From Clavelina lepadiformis (Eukaryota; Chordata; Ascidiacea; Aplousobranchia; Clavelinidae): a stretch of DNA of 64,000 nucleotides. Location: contig NC_135242.1 in NCBI RefSeq assembly GCF_947623445.1, positions 6,634,001 to 6,698,000 on the forward strand. Direction: 5' to 3'. Below, one piece after another: positions 25,101 to 37,839 of the stretch; positions within the stretch are counted from its first letter, which is position 1; every line of letters starts with the position of its first letter. Under the pieces are notes generated by a model. The model made no database searches. It saw only the letters and a list, made by a program, of their open reading frames with translations, and was not told where the DNA came from. A program made the translations under genes and the position numbers.

Positions 25101-25248
25101 AAATCATTATGTTGTTTGCAACATAGCAGAAAGCAGCGGAGATAGCAGAAAGTTTTGCTGTTTTATTCAACGCTCATAAAATGCGTTTGGAATTTGATCA
25201 TGTTTAATTTTAAATTTTATTGAGTTGTGTTTTGACAAACTTAGAGCG
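22170..25248. other. Spacer between the VIT-CUB paralogues
   Basis: 3' UTR of copy A (AATAAACTGAAG near 22276), a CUB gene relic (23625-23876, listed separately) and the copy B promoter. No intact gene. Confidence 0.45.
23625..23876 (+). pseudogene. CUB-domain relic of the VIT-CUB family
   Basis: The sequence aligns with the end of CUB3 and the start of CUB4 of copy A (coding for FESDNYYEN, then MTYSAYY, then SSTQYIS, then CTWQV, GYVIKLT), then jumps to a piece resembling the end of CUB5 (NNCYESRG). An in-frame stop follows the SAY of CUB3 and an insertion of several codons separates it from CUB4; the CUB4 piece is cut off in mid-domain. No splice signals or remainder are visible. It is a decayed duplicate of the host gene array, most similar to copy A, which has those CUBs, whereas copy B does not. 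Confidence 0.8.
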
Positions 25249-28200
25249 ATGTTGCTGAAAGTTGGGTTAATTTTGTTTCTTGCCTGGAGGTTGGATGCCG
25301 CCATCTCTTCCACAGAAGATGATGTTTATGCCATTGGTCTCTTCCTTGAACCAGTTTATGAAGAGGTAGGTTTTATATCGCAGTAGTAGTATGTAGTATG
25401 GGGGTGCTAGGACAATTTAGAATTTTTAAAGTTAAATGAGTTCAAATTAAGCCACGTGACTTTATGAGATTAAAGGAGTTACTTGGATCTGTGGTCAAGT
25501 GACTTTAAGGAGGTCATTAAAATTTTAAAAGTGTTAGGAATCTCATCTGTAAGACATTTTTTAACTTTAAGACTTTTTATTTGTTACAAAAATCATTTCC
25601 TTTTGATAATATATCATGCGATAGCTTAGACCGCTCATGTTTATAAGTTGGATTCATAACTGAATTAACATTTTGAGAATGTGTTAATTCTAAACAGTGT
25701 CCAATTTCATGAACAGCTACAGCAAATAAATTATTCCCAGGAGGTGTCTCTTTATCAGTCCAATTCTCATCACTATCAAAATGTAAATCACCACCAGAAA
25801 CAGAACCTGGATAAAAACCATGAGTTAAAACACCACCTGAACCATTAAATGGACTTCTTTCATCATGTTCGTTTTGACAAAAACTAATTTTAAAAATCTT
25901 TTCTTCTTCATTTTCTCGTTTAACCTTTTTAAATTTAAGTTTACTACGTTTACTCTAAACTTTAAAAGCGGAATCGATTTTCTGATGTATTGAATCTTAA
26001 GCAAGTTAATTTAATGCCCAGATTAAACTTATTATGTTCTGCACCTCTGTATTTTCCTGTTACATGACAGTGGTCTCTTACTTTTTTTATCAGGTTCTTC
26101 GAATTTTCTATTACACATATGGCAATTTATTGCTGCTTTAACGTTTTCTTTGTCATCATCTGTTAAATTCATAGGTTGATTGAACTACCCTTTTTTTAAG
26201 TTTTGACAATATTCAACCTCTTCTAACATAGCTTCAAAAAATTTATAAGCAGAATTTTCAGTCGAAGAGCAATCCGTGATACCTGAAGGGTGCTCCGCGT
26301 TACCCTTATATAATTAAATTGATTTACTGATTTTATTACCATAACAACAAAATAGTTTATAAGCAGCAAGAAAAATTTTCAGATGATTTAATACTTCTGA
26401 TCATGCAAATCTTTTGAAAAGTAATATTATGATTACTTTTAAGAATTTAACTGAAGAGGAGGAAATTTTTCTATATGATTTATTTTTTGAACATTTTTAT
26501 AATAATGCTTTGATAAAAGTGCTTCTGATGGCGAACAATATTTAACTCCAATATATCCAGGTAATCAATATAATGATTTTGAAATTGAAACTTTTAATGT
26601 CACTGTACAATATAGTTATACAATTACTGTAGTATAGAAAAAAGGTTGATATTTCATCAATTTAAAATATATTTTCCAGGTACTTGTTAATTATATGAAA
26701 AATATGATGATGATTGTGAAACAATAGTATATTTTTAACCAGATTTGTCTAGACATAAATTAGATATTTTAGAATTTTTTTTACAAGATTACTATGGTAT
26801 TATTGACCATGCGATTGAAATTCCAAATCTTGACATTCCATTTCATGATGAGGCAGAAGAATTTATTCGAAACTTTATTCAACAAGATGATAATGATTCT
26901 GGTTATGAAAATTTAGAAGAAAAATCATAATTGTCTTCACGTTAACTTGTGTAAAGTTATTAATAATATTTTAAGTTACTTATTTAAAGTTAATACTTAT
27001 TTTTATTTCATGTCGACCTCATTTTATCCCTTAAAAGTCACGTGACTCCAGATCCAATGAACTCATTTAACCACATAACGTCACGTAACCTAATTTGAAC
27101 TCATTTAATCCTCAACATCCTAAATTGTCCTTGCATTCCCATATTACATACTACTCGCAGTCATGCGAAAATGTGAAAAAAGTACAGTTTATTTCTGATG
27201 TTCTCTTTTTTTCTCAATCTCAAAAAATAAAGAGACATTTCGTTTTTCAGGGACAATTATCTGATGATCCTTTATCAGCTTTGGATCAACAATCTTTGCA
27301 AGTAAAAGTGTCTAATCCCGGATTCGCAGCCGAGGACATTGGTTTCCACGCCTACCTCCCCGAAAATGCTGAAATGTCGTCTTTCTCTATGCATACCGAA
27401 GGTGTTCGTTATAATGCAAAGAAAGGCAGTCGGCAGATGGCGCACGAGGTGTTGAAAAAAGCAAAAACTGAAGACCATAATGCAGCAATTTACATCCCAA
27501 AACCACTGTTGGGTAAGTTGATGATGTTGTATCCGTTGGTTGGCAACTAAGCTAAACTATTCTCTAAAGTTTAGAGTTTAAACTCTCATTTACATTCTGA
27601 AATAGTAACCTATAAAAATAAATAAGCTCGCAAAGGTAGTCTTTTCGAATGTAAATTGATTTCACAAATTGCCCATGATGAAAATTTATAGCTTAGCTTG
27701 TAACTTTGTATTCATTATTTTAGGTCATGTTAAACGCTTAATCGTTACTGAACTATATAATGTTAAAGATTGAAACATTTCTTATCCATAAGTTCCTGCA
27801 CTATCCTGAGAAGAATGTTGATTGCGCAGATTGTTAAGCCTATGGTTAGTTCCATGAGAGTATAGTCAATAGCGTGGAAATTGTTAGTTCCAGGTTCAAA
27901 TCTAACGTTGTAAAGACTTCGAGAAAAGTTCTCTCGCCATCAGGCAGGCTGTAACAACATTGGTTTAAGCTAAGGATTGTCATTTGAGACACTTTTCCTA
28001 ATCCCGGGATTTTGGGAAAAGGTCAGTGTTTGCCCGGGATCTCGAGAAATTCCATGATTTTATAAAAAAAGATATTTTGTATTTAAGGAATGATACACCT
28101 TACACTTTTGTGACGAGTTAAGACATTACGTTATACCCGTTTGGACCTCTTTACATGTCGGGCTATTACAGCCCAGACGTTCGGACTAATAAAACAACTG

Positions 28201-30304
28201 GAAATTAATATGTGTTTATCTGACCGTATTTAAGTAATTCCTAGGACTATTTAACTAGCAATTATTTACGCCTTAAGATGAGATTCGTCAGTATCGAGGA
28301 ATATAGTCGCGAAACAGCATTAACTTCACCATCTAACTCACTTGATTAAAGAATGATAGCTCCAAGTCGGCATGTTACATTGTCGGATGTTGCTGTTATA
28401 CGAGCGCAATATGCATTAACAGTTAATTACACGTTTAGAACAATAAGTAATAGGTACACTTCTCCTAAGGCAATAGCTGCTAATTATTGAAGCTGTTTTT
28501 TTGTTTGCACATATTTAAAAAAAAACGAAATTTCCCTGGAAGAAAAATAAAATCTTGGGAATTTTTTTGGACAAAAACGCAACGAGATCCTGGAAAACAA
28601 TTGTTAGTTTAAGCATAATGTCAAAGAAAAATGGCGACGGTCAAGAGAAAAAACTGTGACAATAAATCAACACAATTAGTTCTTACACACGTATTACGTA
28701 TCGAAACTTGCTGTTTCAGGCTTTCTTTTTCTATAAATATGTTTCGACAAACCAAAGAAAGTTAAAGAAAAATTAAGCCTACATTGTAAAGTTTACTCTT
28801 GAAACGATAACTCATTTACATTTTTTTGAAAACGCCATGCACATGAAGTAATCTTCCACGCAAGTTATTAAAGTTTGACGTTGTGTTTTCAGACGCATAC
28901 GACAAGGAGATTCAAAGTGCTGAAAACACGGTCCACATCAAAGCTGGAAACGAAATGATCTTTAACATCCAATACAAGGAATCTTTGGCTGAACTGATAG
29001 CGAATGGGGAAAAACCGCTGAACAGAGCTCGAGTTTCACTTGATCTCTACGGCGTACAAGTTGAAGACTTAAACGCTGAGATTTCTTCACCCAATTACCC
29101 CAACGATTACCCAAACAACGCTGATACAACCTGGTGGGTGAGGGCACCTGAAGATAAAACCGTTTCTTTTGATTTGTTTGACATAGACATGGAAGAATGT
29201 TGTGATCGTTTGACCATCTACGACGGTTTATCTATCCACGATGATATTCTCGGTGAAATAACAGGCAGCAGTTCATCTATAAATTCAACATCTCCAATTA
29301 AAACTTATCAATCCTCCACCAACAGCATGTTTCTTCGACTTGCATCGGATTGCACTTCCACAGCTCGTGGATTTAGAGCTTTGATGCGAGCTGCTGCTCC
29401 TTCTCCAAGCAGCACAAAAGAGCCTGAGACCACAACTCCTCATCGAACCACAACTACCACTTATGAACAAACCACAGTTCCCAGTTATGAAGGAACCACT
29501 AATGCAGTTAGTACATGTTCAGGAACAACTGAATTGTATGCACATACTAATGCACTTACATTTAGTTCTCCTGGATATCCAAATGGTTATTCCAACAACT
29601 TGGATTGCTCTTGGAGAATATACAGCATCTACAGTGGATACGTGGTAAAGCTTGATGTACTGGGCATGGATATAGAAGAAAACTATGACGTCGTTTACGT
29701 TTACGACGGCTACTCCTCTAGTTATCCTCGACTGGAATCTTTAACTGGCTACGGAACGAATCAATCATTTTCCTCCACTAGCAGTTACATGTTCATCAAC
29801 TTCAGATCAGACGGATCTGTTACAAAAAAAGGATTTAAGTTTAGTTACGCTGCTGTTTTGCCGACAATTGTAACAACCGAGGTTATGACGACGGAAGAAA
29901 TTCCCACTGGCTCGGGCTCGGGCTCGGGTTCAGATGAATCCGACTGTACAATTCACCATTACATCTACGAATCCAGCGATCCATCGGGTGGTTACATCAC
30001 ATCGCCTAACTACCCATACTACTATCCAAATAATCTTGATGTTTGCTGGTTCTTTATGCTCGAGCCCTCTCCTTCTCATGGTATTCTACATCTGACCTTC
30101 GACGACTTTTACACGGAATCTGGAGATGATATGCTCTATATTTTCAGTGATTATTACAGCGAAATATACTCATATTCTGGTTTTTATCCGGGCGGAACCT
30201 ATGCTAACGTGAGGACCAACCAGTCACCATATATTCGTTTTCGTACAAACGAGTGGAATACCTACACTGGCTTCAAAATCACTTACTCTTACGACCACCA
30301 TTAA
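25249..30304 (+). CDS. Secreted VIT-like plus three-CUB protein, copy B
   Basis: Three exons at 25249-25365, 27251-27512 and 28893-30304; 596 residues. Exon sizes 117 and 262 equal those of copy A. The signal peptide, VIT-like region, CUB1 and CUB2 are nearly identical to copy A. CUB2 is followed directly by a linker with a GSGSGSGS run (from a GGCTCG microsatellite) and a final CUB (residues about 478-596) equivalent to CUB6 of copy A. Thus the middle three CUBs are absent here or were gained in A. Intron 1 holds a 1.77 kb Polinton-type fossil and intron 2 a SINE, yet the exons stay open and splice signals are intact. Role as for copy A: secreted, probably matrix or recognition. Confidence 0.85.
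25385..25525 (+). repeat. Left terminal inverted repeat of the Polinton-type element
   Basis: Pairs with 27012-27155 in inverted orientation. Shared landmarks include GGACAATTTAG, AAATGAGTTCAAATTA, TTGGATCTG and GTGACTTT. The right end is approximate. Confidence 0.8.
25577..25930 (-). mobile_element. Matrixin (matrix metalloprotease)-like segment of the fossil element
   Basis: A reading frame of roughly 115 codons with the matrixin zinc signature HEIGHCLELTHS and the downstream SVMNPTY Met-turn. Before it lie the calcium/zinc-site landmarks of MMP catalytic domains (DERSPFNG.GG.L.HGF.PG and GGDLHFDSDENWT). It lies wholly between the element's inverted ends. It is a part of a broken element and not counted as a host gene. 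Confidence 0.75.
26005..26290 (-). mobile_element. Protein-primed DNA polymerase B fragment of the fossil element
   Basis: The minus strand encodes a Cys/His cluster typical of Polinton and related virus-like polymerases: CHMCNRKF followed by RDHCHVTGKYRGAEHN. Upstream it reads FFEAMLEEVEYCQN, like the segment that precedes this cluster in the family. Only a fragment of a ~1,000-residue polymerase remains; broken. Confidence 0.8.
27012..27155 (-). repeat. Right terminal inverted repeat of the Polinton-type element
   Basis: Inverted partner of 25385-25525, followed immediately by the right copy of the CGCAGT target duplication. Confidence 0.8.
27812..27940 (+). repeat. tRNA-derived SINE in copy B intron 2
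   Basis: Box-A-like GCGCAGATTGTTAAGCC and box-B-like GGTTCAAATCTAACG lie about 70 bases apart, with a tRNA-unrelated tail (GACTTCGAGAAAAG). The tail resembles the element at 37840-38010 (GACTTTGAGAAAAAG), suggesting one SINE family. Confidence 0.5.
29909..29930 (+). repeat. Coding GGCTCG microsatellite
   Basis: Three to four CTCGGG/GGCTCG units encode the GSGSGSGS linker before the last CUB of copy B. It is absent from copy A and probably length-variable. Confidence 0.8.
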
Positions 30305-33300
30305 ACACCTTTCTGTGTATACAGGGGACAATTTGTGTATACAATTACGTGATCTTTTTAATTTTAAACAGGATTTTGGTTTTAGTAACTGGTGTAAAAT
30401 AGATCATAAATAAATTGAAATCTTTCTTCAATTTTGGTTATATTTTTCTTTATTGTATCAGACGGGAGGACTTTTACTGGCGGATTTCAATTCAATATTC
30501 AGTCGTCGTAATTCGTCATAAGATTAGTTTCAACAGCCCCATGTATTACATATCATGAGAAGAAATTATAATAAATTAAAGAATGAATGAATACTAAGGT
30601 AGCTGCAGCAAATAAAGCCTATAAGGTAATAACTCCCGCTCCTCGTAGTTTTTTACTTAGAGCTGGCTAGATTTTTATTGCGGGTGACTTTTGATGTCAC
30701 AGTAAATTGAAATTGATTGGTGCAGTTTCGGCTATTTTGGTCCGGTAATTTTGAAAAGAAGGCTTGAAAATTTTTATTAGGGTACACATTTTATCAAAAT
30801 CAAACTGTTTGGTTTTAGAATTTCGTTACATACCTCCACTTTTTTGGGTTTTCAACTATTTTGTAACAACTTTAGCCTTTTAAAACGAGATGTAAATGAT
30901 AATTTTGGGAAAAGGTTTATTATACTCTCATTAGTCTTGTTTATTTAAGTATAACCAGTGTTGATAGGCCCACCATGTAATTTAAATCTCCAAAAAATTG
31001 CTAAAGAAATATTTTCAAATCTTAAATTCTTCAAAACTTTCAAGAATTAATTTGAATTTTAAACTTCTATCTAAAAATCCCTTTATCTTTATCTCTTTAA
31101 ATATATCTCATTATCTAGGACAATGGTTTTCAATTGAGGGAGCATTTACTCCCCCTCCTCCCGCCGGAGGTTTTAAGACCAAATTTGTTAGAATGCAAGT
31201 ATTGTTTCTAAGAGTATAAACATCTTTCTCCTATATTTTTCATCATATTACCTGTATTTTATACGACTACGACAAGATATTGTCGCTTTTTGTTTTAATT
31301 TGTTTGTATCTTGCAAAATTATGACACTTTTAGCACAAAATTTTGTTGTCGTTTCTAGGCTTTTGTGCCGACACTTAATTAGCTGTGTAAGCAAGAAACT
31401 ATATTTACTGCGGCTGGTTGTACAAAAATAGTTTTCCTGTAAAAGTTGTACGAGCAGTAGGACGAATTGAGTATCTTTTATCTAAAAATAAAGTTAAACA
31501 CTAAATCGTTTTGAGTGCTTATCAATAAGCACGATTGCATGTGTTGTCATACAATTCTATGTTGAGCAAGCTGTAGCCTAAAGTAACTTCATTTTCATAA
31601 TGTTGTTAACCACTTATGATTTTGAGTAGCCTATTTTTGATGTATCTTGCGTATGTTTTAGAAATATAAACATTTGCGTGCATTTGTTCTTTGGCCCTTG
31701 TTACCTTCGATGCTGGTAATACGGATAATAGTTACATCTATACTTGCCATTAAAAAAATGCAGTTTATCGTTTAAAAGTGGTCAACGAACGAACGCCAAA
31801 TACAAAATTATATCATCCCGTAAACCTAAACATGTTGGCCATAACACACACCAGACTTATCATGATCATCACCATCTAATCATATATACGGAATACTGCA
31901 ACAAAAAACTGATTTATTCAAATTTTTAAATCGTAAGCTAGTGTTTTAAGCCTCTTTCACAAAACTGGTTTAAATGAAAAAAGCATTTTTGTCTTTTTAA
32001 ACAGTTTTCGGTTTGATTTCATCTTGCTTTAAACTTTACTTACTTGAACTTTTCCAAGCGCAATATATCAGGGTGGGTTGCCTTGGCATTTAATGTTTAA
32101 ACTTTGTGTCGCTCCAAAAAAGTTCACAACCATTACTTTACATACATCGCAAGCCACATCGCCCCGCTACCTGGGTATATGTTGCTGATACTGAATACGT
32201 TTTCACTGTGTCGCATTCACAGTACTAGGCCTATACAGCTTTTAAATGTTAAAGAATAAACGTGGTCTATTTTGTCACTAAATTCACTTAGCATAACCCC
32301 GACGGGTATTCTTACTTATACTTATAGGCTTATAATGTGTGTTGCAACAGCACAAATAAACGAAAGCAAGAAAAGTATTAGATTTTTTGGAAAAGTTTAA
32401 AAACTCTAAATCCAAAGTATAATTAGCATTCATGCAGGCAGACGATCAGAGAGTGTCCTACATATTTCTGTGGCATATTTTAATTTGACTGAAATCACTA
32501 GATTCCGAAAAGATTGTTTTTCTTCCTATTTTCTGTAATCCTTCATCAGCCAATCATCCAAACTTACTGGTAACTAATCTTTGATTTAAGGCCAACTTAT
32601 TTCCGGACTTGCCGGTCACTTTAAGGTGTAAAACGCTGAATCAGACTTTTACATCGGACTTCTACAAGTTTTTTTTTGGACACTTTCGGTTTCGGAGCTT
32701 ACGCAAATCCTATTCTTTCTTTATCCAACTAGAATTATCGTAGATTTCAACCGAATTATGAAGCTTGTCGTCACCCATGTGTCATTCCCAGTGTGCCTTA
32801 CAAGTATAAATGTGAATACACTGTAATTTTGATTGAATTATGCTATAATTGGCGGAAAAAGAAGCATCATGCTCATGTCCACATTGTTAATCCATATTTT
32901 CGGGTTTCGCATTATTATAATATAAATATAGGCTACAGTATATAGCCTACGTGGTTGGAAGTTCATATCGATTTACCACAGTAGGCCTATAAAGTATATG
33001 TCATCTCCCTTCGACCAGTTGAGGAATTAAATAAGTAGCCAACATAAAAACGGGACGGGAATATAGCTGGTAATTGGAAAAAGTATTGAACGAGCTTTAA
33101 TTTTTTTAATTAGTTAATAGACCAGCAGAGTTCGCGATACCATACTGAGTTAACAATACAAAGCAGCGAGCGACCTTAACAAATTTTTCAGATTGCTTGT
33201 TGCATCACATTTCGATCTTCTCACACCACGCTTTTCAACACAAGTGACCGCTTATTTATTAATTTTTTGCAACGTATGTGGGTTAGTGCAGAGATTATTA

Positions 33301-34891
33301 CTGGCGAAATATACTTTACATGAAGCAGGAATTATACTTTTATCATCCAGTGGTTTTAAATCTTTTTTCGTTTAGTATAGGCCTACTCGCAGCACTCAAT
33401 ACGTGTAAACTTAGCGATATTTTTTCAGATTACTTCATAACACAATTATTCGTTACTGCTTTTTCTACAATTTCAGAATTCCTTTCCTTTGGTACATGCC
33501 GCCTTCCACACGCGTCATTTTGGTTTTGTGGTCTCCGGTCCAAAAGATTGGAAACCGCTGCTGTAAACAACAGCAATGAATTTACTCCCTGAAAATTTAA
33601 AAGGAAAATTAAATTGTCGCTTGAAAATTAATGAACAACAGTGAAATGACAAAAGACAAAAATGGTTTTCGCGGCTAAGCCCTCCTTTAACTGTGCTCGA
33701 CTTCGATGAGAATAAATTATTCAAGTAGTTAAACTGTGCTGATGTATAAGCTATATTAGAGTAAACGTATGTATATGGGCATGAAGTCAAATGAAACTGA
33801 AGAAGACAACTGGGTCAGCTCAGAAGCTTATTATATTCAAGTGTAAAGTTTCAGGCAACTATTTAAATAATTTTGTAACAAGGACAAAAATGCTGGATGC
33901 TGGAAAACACTTTCATAGACAAAGAGTGGGCAATGACGTTGTTTACAGGAAATATGAAATATTTATGCAAAGACCGCTGGCGACAGATAAGATTTCAACA
34001 CGACACCAACAGTAAGGTTGAGGTCATTGCTAGAAAATTACAGCAGTAGGTTTGTGCTTTCAAAATGAGAGTCTCAATTTTTCAGCAGAGCTATATTAGA
34101 AAATTCTAACTTCAGAGAATTAAGCAATTAAACTGAGATACAGGTTTGATTTATTCGCTTCTTTGCGTCTGTATCAAGTAAGTTTATTTGATAAAGTCAT
34201 ATCCGATTTAGAATTAGACTTTTGGGAAAGCCTATTGATATTTCGTGTGTGTCAGCATGCTGGTGCCTCTTTGGCTACAAAAACTGGATGTTGACGGAAA
34301 TAACGTATTCCAAGTAACGTTATTAGCGACAAATGACGCTAAGTGCACATCTGTGTCAAACTTTGAAAGGTTAGGTATTTTTATTTTCTCATTCAATTTT
34401 AAATCAACGCTTCTCAAAAACTCTTATGGTGGAATCCGATTAATTAAGACGTGCTTTGTTCCATGGAAAAATTATAAGAGAACGGGAGAAAACACTAAAT
34501 TATTTAAAAGGCAAGTTGTATAAATGTCAGACTGTAATGGTCCATTCAATCAACTTCCAACACACAAGACTTTAGTTCTAAAGTTAAACTATAGTCAGAA
34601 CATGACGAGAATATTAATAATGCAAAGTGCAATTTCTGAAAACATAAGTAAGTTCAAATTAAACTAGATGTTAATCCACATTAAAATTACGTGGACTGTT
34701 TTCATAAACCTTTGTCTCTGTGCTCAACAGTAAAATATGCGAAAATATTGGTATATTTCAAAATTACAGCAAGATAGGTATCATTATCGACGTAGCGTTT
34801 AATCTGATGCTAAAAACAATGTAGTAATGTTACAGGTTATTACGCTGCTTGATTTTCGTCAGGTAAAACAAGAAATATACAGTATATAACT

Positions 34892-34912
34892 TACTGTACT
34901 GTACTGTACTGC
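34892..34912. repeat. TACTG pentamer microsatellite
   Basis: About four consecutive ACTGT/TACTG units. Confidence 0.7.
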
Positions 34913-35008
34913 ACTTACTCGTATATATAAGGTGCTATTCCAAAAAACATTTCTTGTTGTTTGTTGTAAATTTAAATTCAAAGACGCAATAACGAGCAAT
35001 GTATACAC

Positions 35009-35198
35009 CAGGGGTGGGCAAACTTGCTCAATGAAAGAGTCAATTGCGGAAAACTGCAAACACCAGCGAGCCGTAAGATCAGTAGTGTCAATACAAGTAC
35101 GGTAAACAATGCATGGATAATGAACAATAATGGATATTACTATTCGGCTAGAAGAGTCACTAAAAACATGTCGGCGAACCGCAGTTTGCCAATCTTTG
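35009..35198. mobile_element. Degraded hAT-type MITE
   Basis: The left end CAGGGGTGGGCAAAC is a canonical hAT terminus. The likely right end, GTTTGCCAATCTTTG, matches its inverse at about 10-11 of 15 positions and is preceded by the typical GAACCGCA. The flanks (GTATACAC / CTATATAC) are only partly alike. The left end is secure, the right end tentative. Confidence 0.5.
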
Positions 35199-35813
35199 CT
35201 ATATACTGATGTACCAAGAAGAAAGTTGCTTCTTGATTTTATGGACCAGCTGGATTAAAAACGGAAAAGCTGAATCGATACGTAGTTAATCAATTATCTG
35301 AGCGACTTTTAGACTTGACTGAAAAAAACTATTAAGGATGAAGTTTTTTGAGATGATACTTTCAGTTCAAAAAAGTTTGGCCAGTTTTATTGATTGTTAT
35401 ATTTTCTAAGACGTTTGTTACAGGCAAAAGACACGACTTAAATAATTTTGGAGCATATGTTGTTGAAGCATTAAGGCTAGGGTTATGTGGTTGCCTTTAT
35501 ATGTAACAGATAAACATGTCTGCTTCAAAACCAGGTTCTGATAAGAAAATCAAGAATAAGAGTGACGACCTTATAAGCGAATAAGATTGAAGATTTACGT
35601 GCAAGCAACATAAAAAGAGCGCTATAAGAACAAAAGTAAACTAACACAACGCAAACAGCAATTAACACACAATGATATAGATTATAGAATATAGCAACGT
35701 GCAATAAAAAGAAGCAAGAAATATGATAGTGCAACATTACAAGATATGATAGGCAAACAATTTATATGATATAACCTCATTTCATTTCAACTAGCTAAAA
35801 AGGATGTCGGAAC

Positions 35814-35852
35814 TTATACCATAAAACTCACATTATACCATAAAACTCACCA
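35814..35852. repeat. Two-copy tandem repeat
   Basis: The unit TTATACCATAAAACTCAC occurs twice in direct succession. No function seen. Confidence 0.7.
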
Positions 35853-37839
35853 TAAATTAAACATATATCCTTAATCCTATGGGTGAAATATGACCCATGT
35901 AAATGAATGATATCTTAGACCTTTCGCTCACAGACATAATGCTAGTAAATATTTCAAACCAACTATACGATTACACGATGTCGCTGCTCAAAACAACAGC
36001 TTTAAATCACTCTCACCTACTTTAAAGAAAGGTTTGGATAAAAAAATATATTTTTTGAACCGATCTTGACATTCTGCTCTTTTATTGAAAGATTAGAATG
36101 TATACAACCGTTTCATGGCACGATATGCGTTGTTAAAGATATAGGCCGTTTAGTGAGGAGAAAGTATTTTCAAAATGTTGGTATTACGTTTTGGTATTAA
36201 GTTTTGATTGGTACAAAGGTGATGAAATGTAGATGGAACTAACTGTAGATTAAAGAATGGAGTTGGGATATGGACTTTGATAGTATGCGGTTAGCAAAAA
36301 AGAATATAGCTTCAAACGCATGCGTGAAATGCAAACACTCCAAGTTACTAAACATTTTCAATCAAATATATCGAATCTTCGCTTAAAGGTGCTGTCAATT
36401 AAGCGAGCTTGCAAGAGCTAACAAAAAATCGATAAATGTATTATGCATTTCCGCAAGTTCATTAAAACCCGAGAAAGGACTGCTCAATGAAAGCAGTGTT
36501 TCTGTGAGCCATGTTGATCTCTTTGTTTGTTAAGACATGTCATTCAAAATAAGTAATAGCCTGGTGCTTAACCGAATCATCATGGGGTTAAACATAATTA
36601 GAAATGTGAAGCAAAGGGATGTTAAGTCAACAGATAAGGTCAGAGCCAGGGTACATCAGCTCGGTACAACGTTGTACTAAGAACTTTTGACTATGTTGTT
36701 TTGAGGTAGAAACATGTAGTTTGGTGACTTGACTACTCAGAAGCGACCCACCAATACTTGTTTTATAAACGTAGCTACATATGTTATGCTTTTTGAGACA
36801 TCAATATATATTCATATGCAAATTATAAATGCATTATTGCTCTCCGCGGCCATTCATAAACACGTCATGTAATCACATTTGCTTGTCATGATTGTAGTTT
36901 AAATTTCACATGAAAAAGTAAAAAAGCTGCCGAAAAGCTCTTTTCTTCATCAATAGTGGCTCGTGTGAGTAGGAGCCTGCAGGCCAATCGTGCATTAAAA
37001 GTAATTAAAAGACGCAACAAGAGAGTGGCAAGTCAAAGAAAAATCTTGATAATTGTGCTGTTTTATGCATCCTGCAAAAAGGGAAGTTTTTGCCAAGTAT
37101 TTGTTTGGCACCAGCATTTCTTATCCCGCGAACCGAAAGCCCAAGAGCATTGCAGTGAACGTGTGAGAACCTGATTTTTCTACGAACTGTAGTTTGTATT
37201 CAGTTGACAGTTGAAGATGGTGGATCAATGTGTCGGTTCGATGTCGGCGAGATTAGTGTGTCTGACTCGTGAATATGCGAGCTGGGCTCGGTTCACAGTT
37301 CCGCTCTTGTTGTAATACTCTTGAGCAAGGTATGAACCACGCTTGCTTCTGTTCAGTGGCCTTGGTGAGCAAGTTCCAAATATGGGCGATATAGCAATAT
37401 GTAAACCTCCCCAAAAACAACTAAAAATTTTGTTTTAATCGGAACTTGTACAAATTCAAGCTCGGTGGTAACTGAGGCTAGAACGGTTAGGAATCATCGC
37501 CGACCTTAAATCGTGCAAAGACTTTCTCATTCCTAAGATAGAAATTGTGATACCTAATTATACACCATACCATACCATCTTTCGAAATACATTCTATCCT
37601 TTACCGCAAAAGTGATGAGCCTTCTTGTTGGAATAGCCTTAAATGTTGATTTTAACTCAAAAAGAATGGGCTGGAGTTTATGCTGTAATGAGTTACAAGG
37701 CGATTAATTAATTATGAGATGCACCAAAAGCGATACTTTAATGGAGCTGGTTCAATAGCTCAACAGTGCTGTTTATAAACAGCATGCGGTGTAGAGGAAA
37801 ACTTTTATGGTAAGTGGAATGCTGTAATTGCAGGCTGCA

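Larger units (their letters stand above)
25385..27155. mobile_element. Decayed Polinton/Maverick-type element inside the copy B intron
   Basis: About 1.77 kb, flanked by the 6-bp target duplication CGCAGT (25379-25384 and 27156-27161). It begins AGTAGTATGTA and ends in the inverted match TACATACTACT, fitting the AG...CT ends and 6-bp duplication of Polintons. The terminal inverted repeats run about 130-145 bases at roughly 75-80% identity. Inside lie a minus-strand fragment of protein-primed DNA polymerase B, a minus-strand matrixin-like segment, and a plus-strand acidic reading frame of no known family (about 26745-26930). Full Polintons are 15-20 kb, so this is an internally shrunken, broken copy with most genes missing. 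The divergence of its ends suggests an old insertion. Confidence 0.8.

Noticed and set aside
31120-31200. CAATGGTTTTCAATTG followed by a C-rich stretch, like a hAT end
   Set aside because: No matching opposite end or target duplication found nearby.
33193-33592. Overlapping open frames in the gene-poor region
   Set aside because: No domain, no splice partner, hydrophobic low-complexity content expected of AT-rich DNA.
36956-37174. Basic 72-codon open frame (ARVSRSLQANRALKVIKRRN)
   Set aside because: Resembles a basic ribosomal-type peptide at first sight but matches no family and lacks splice context.
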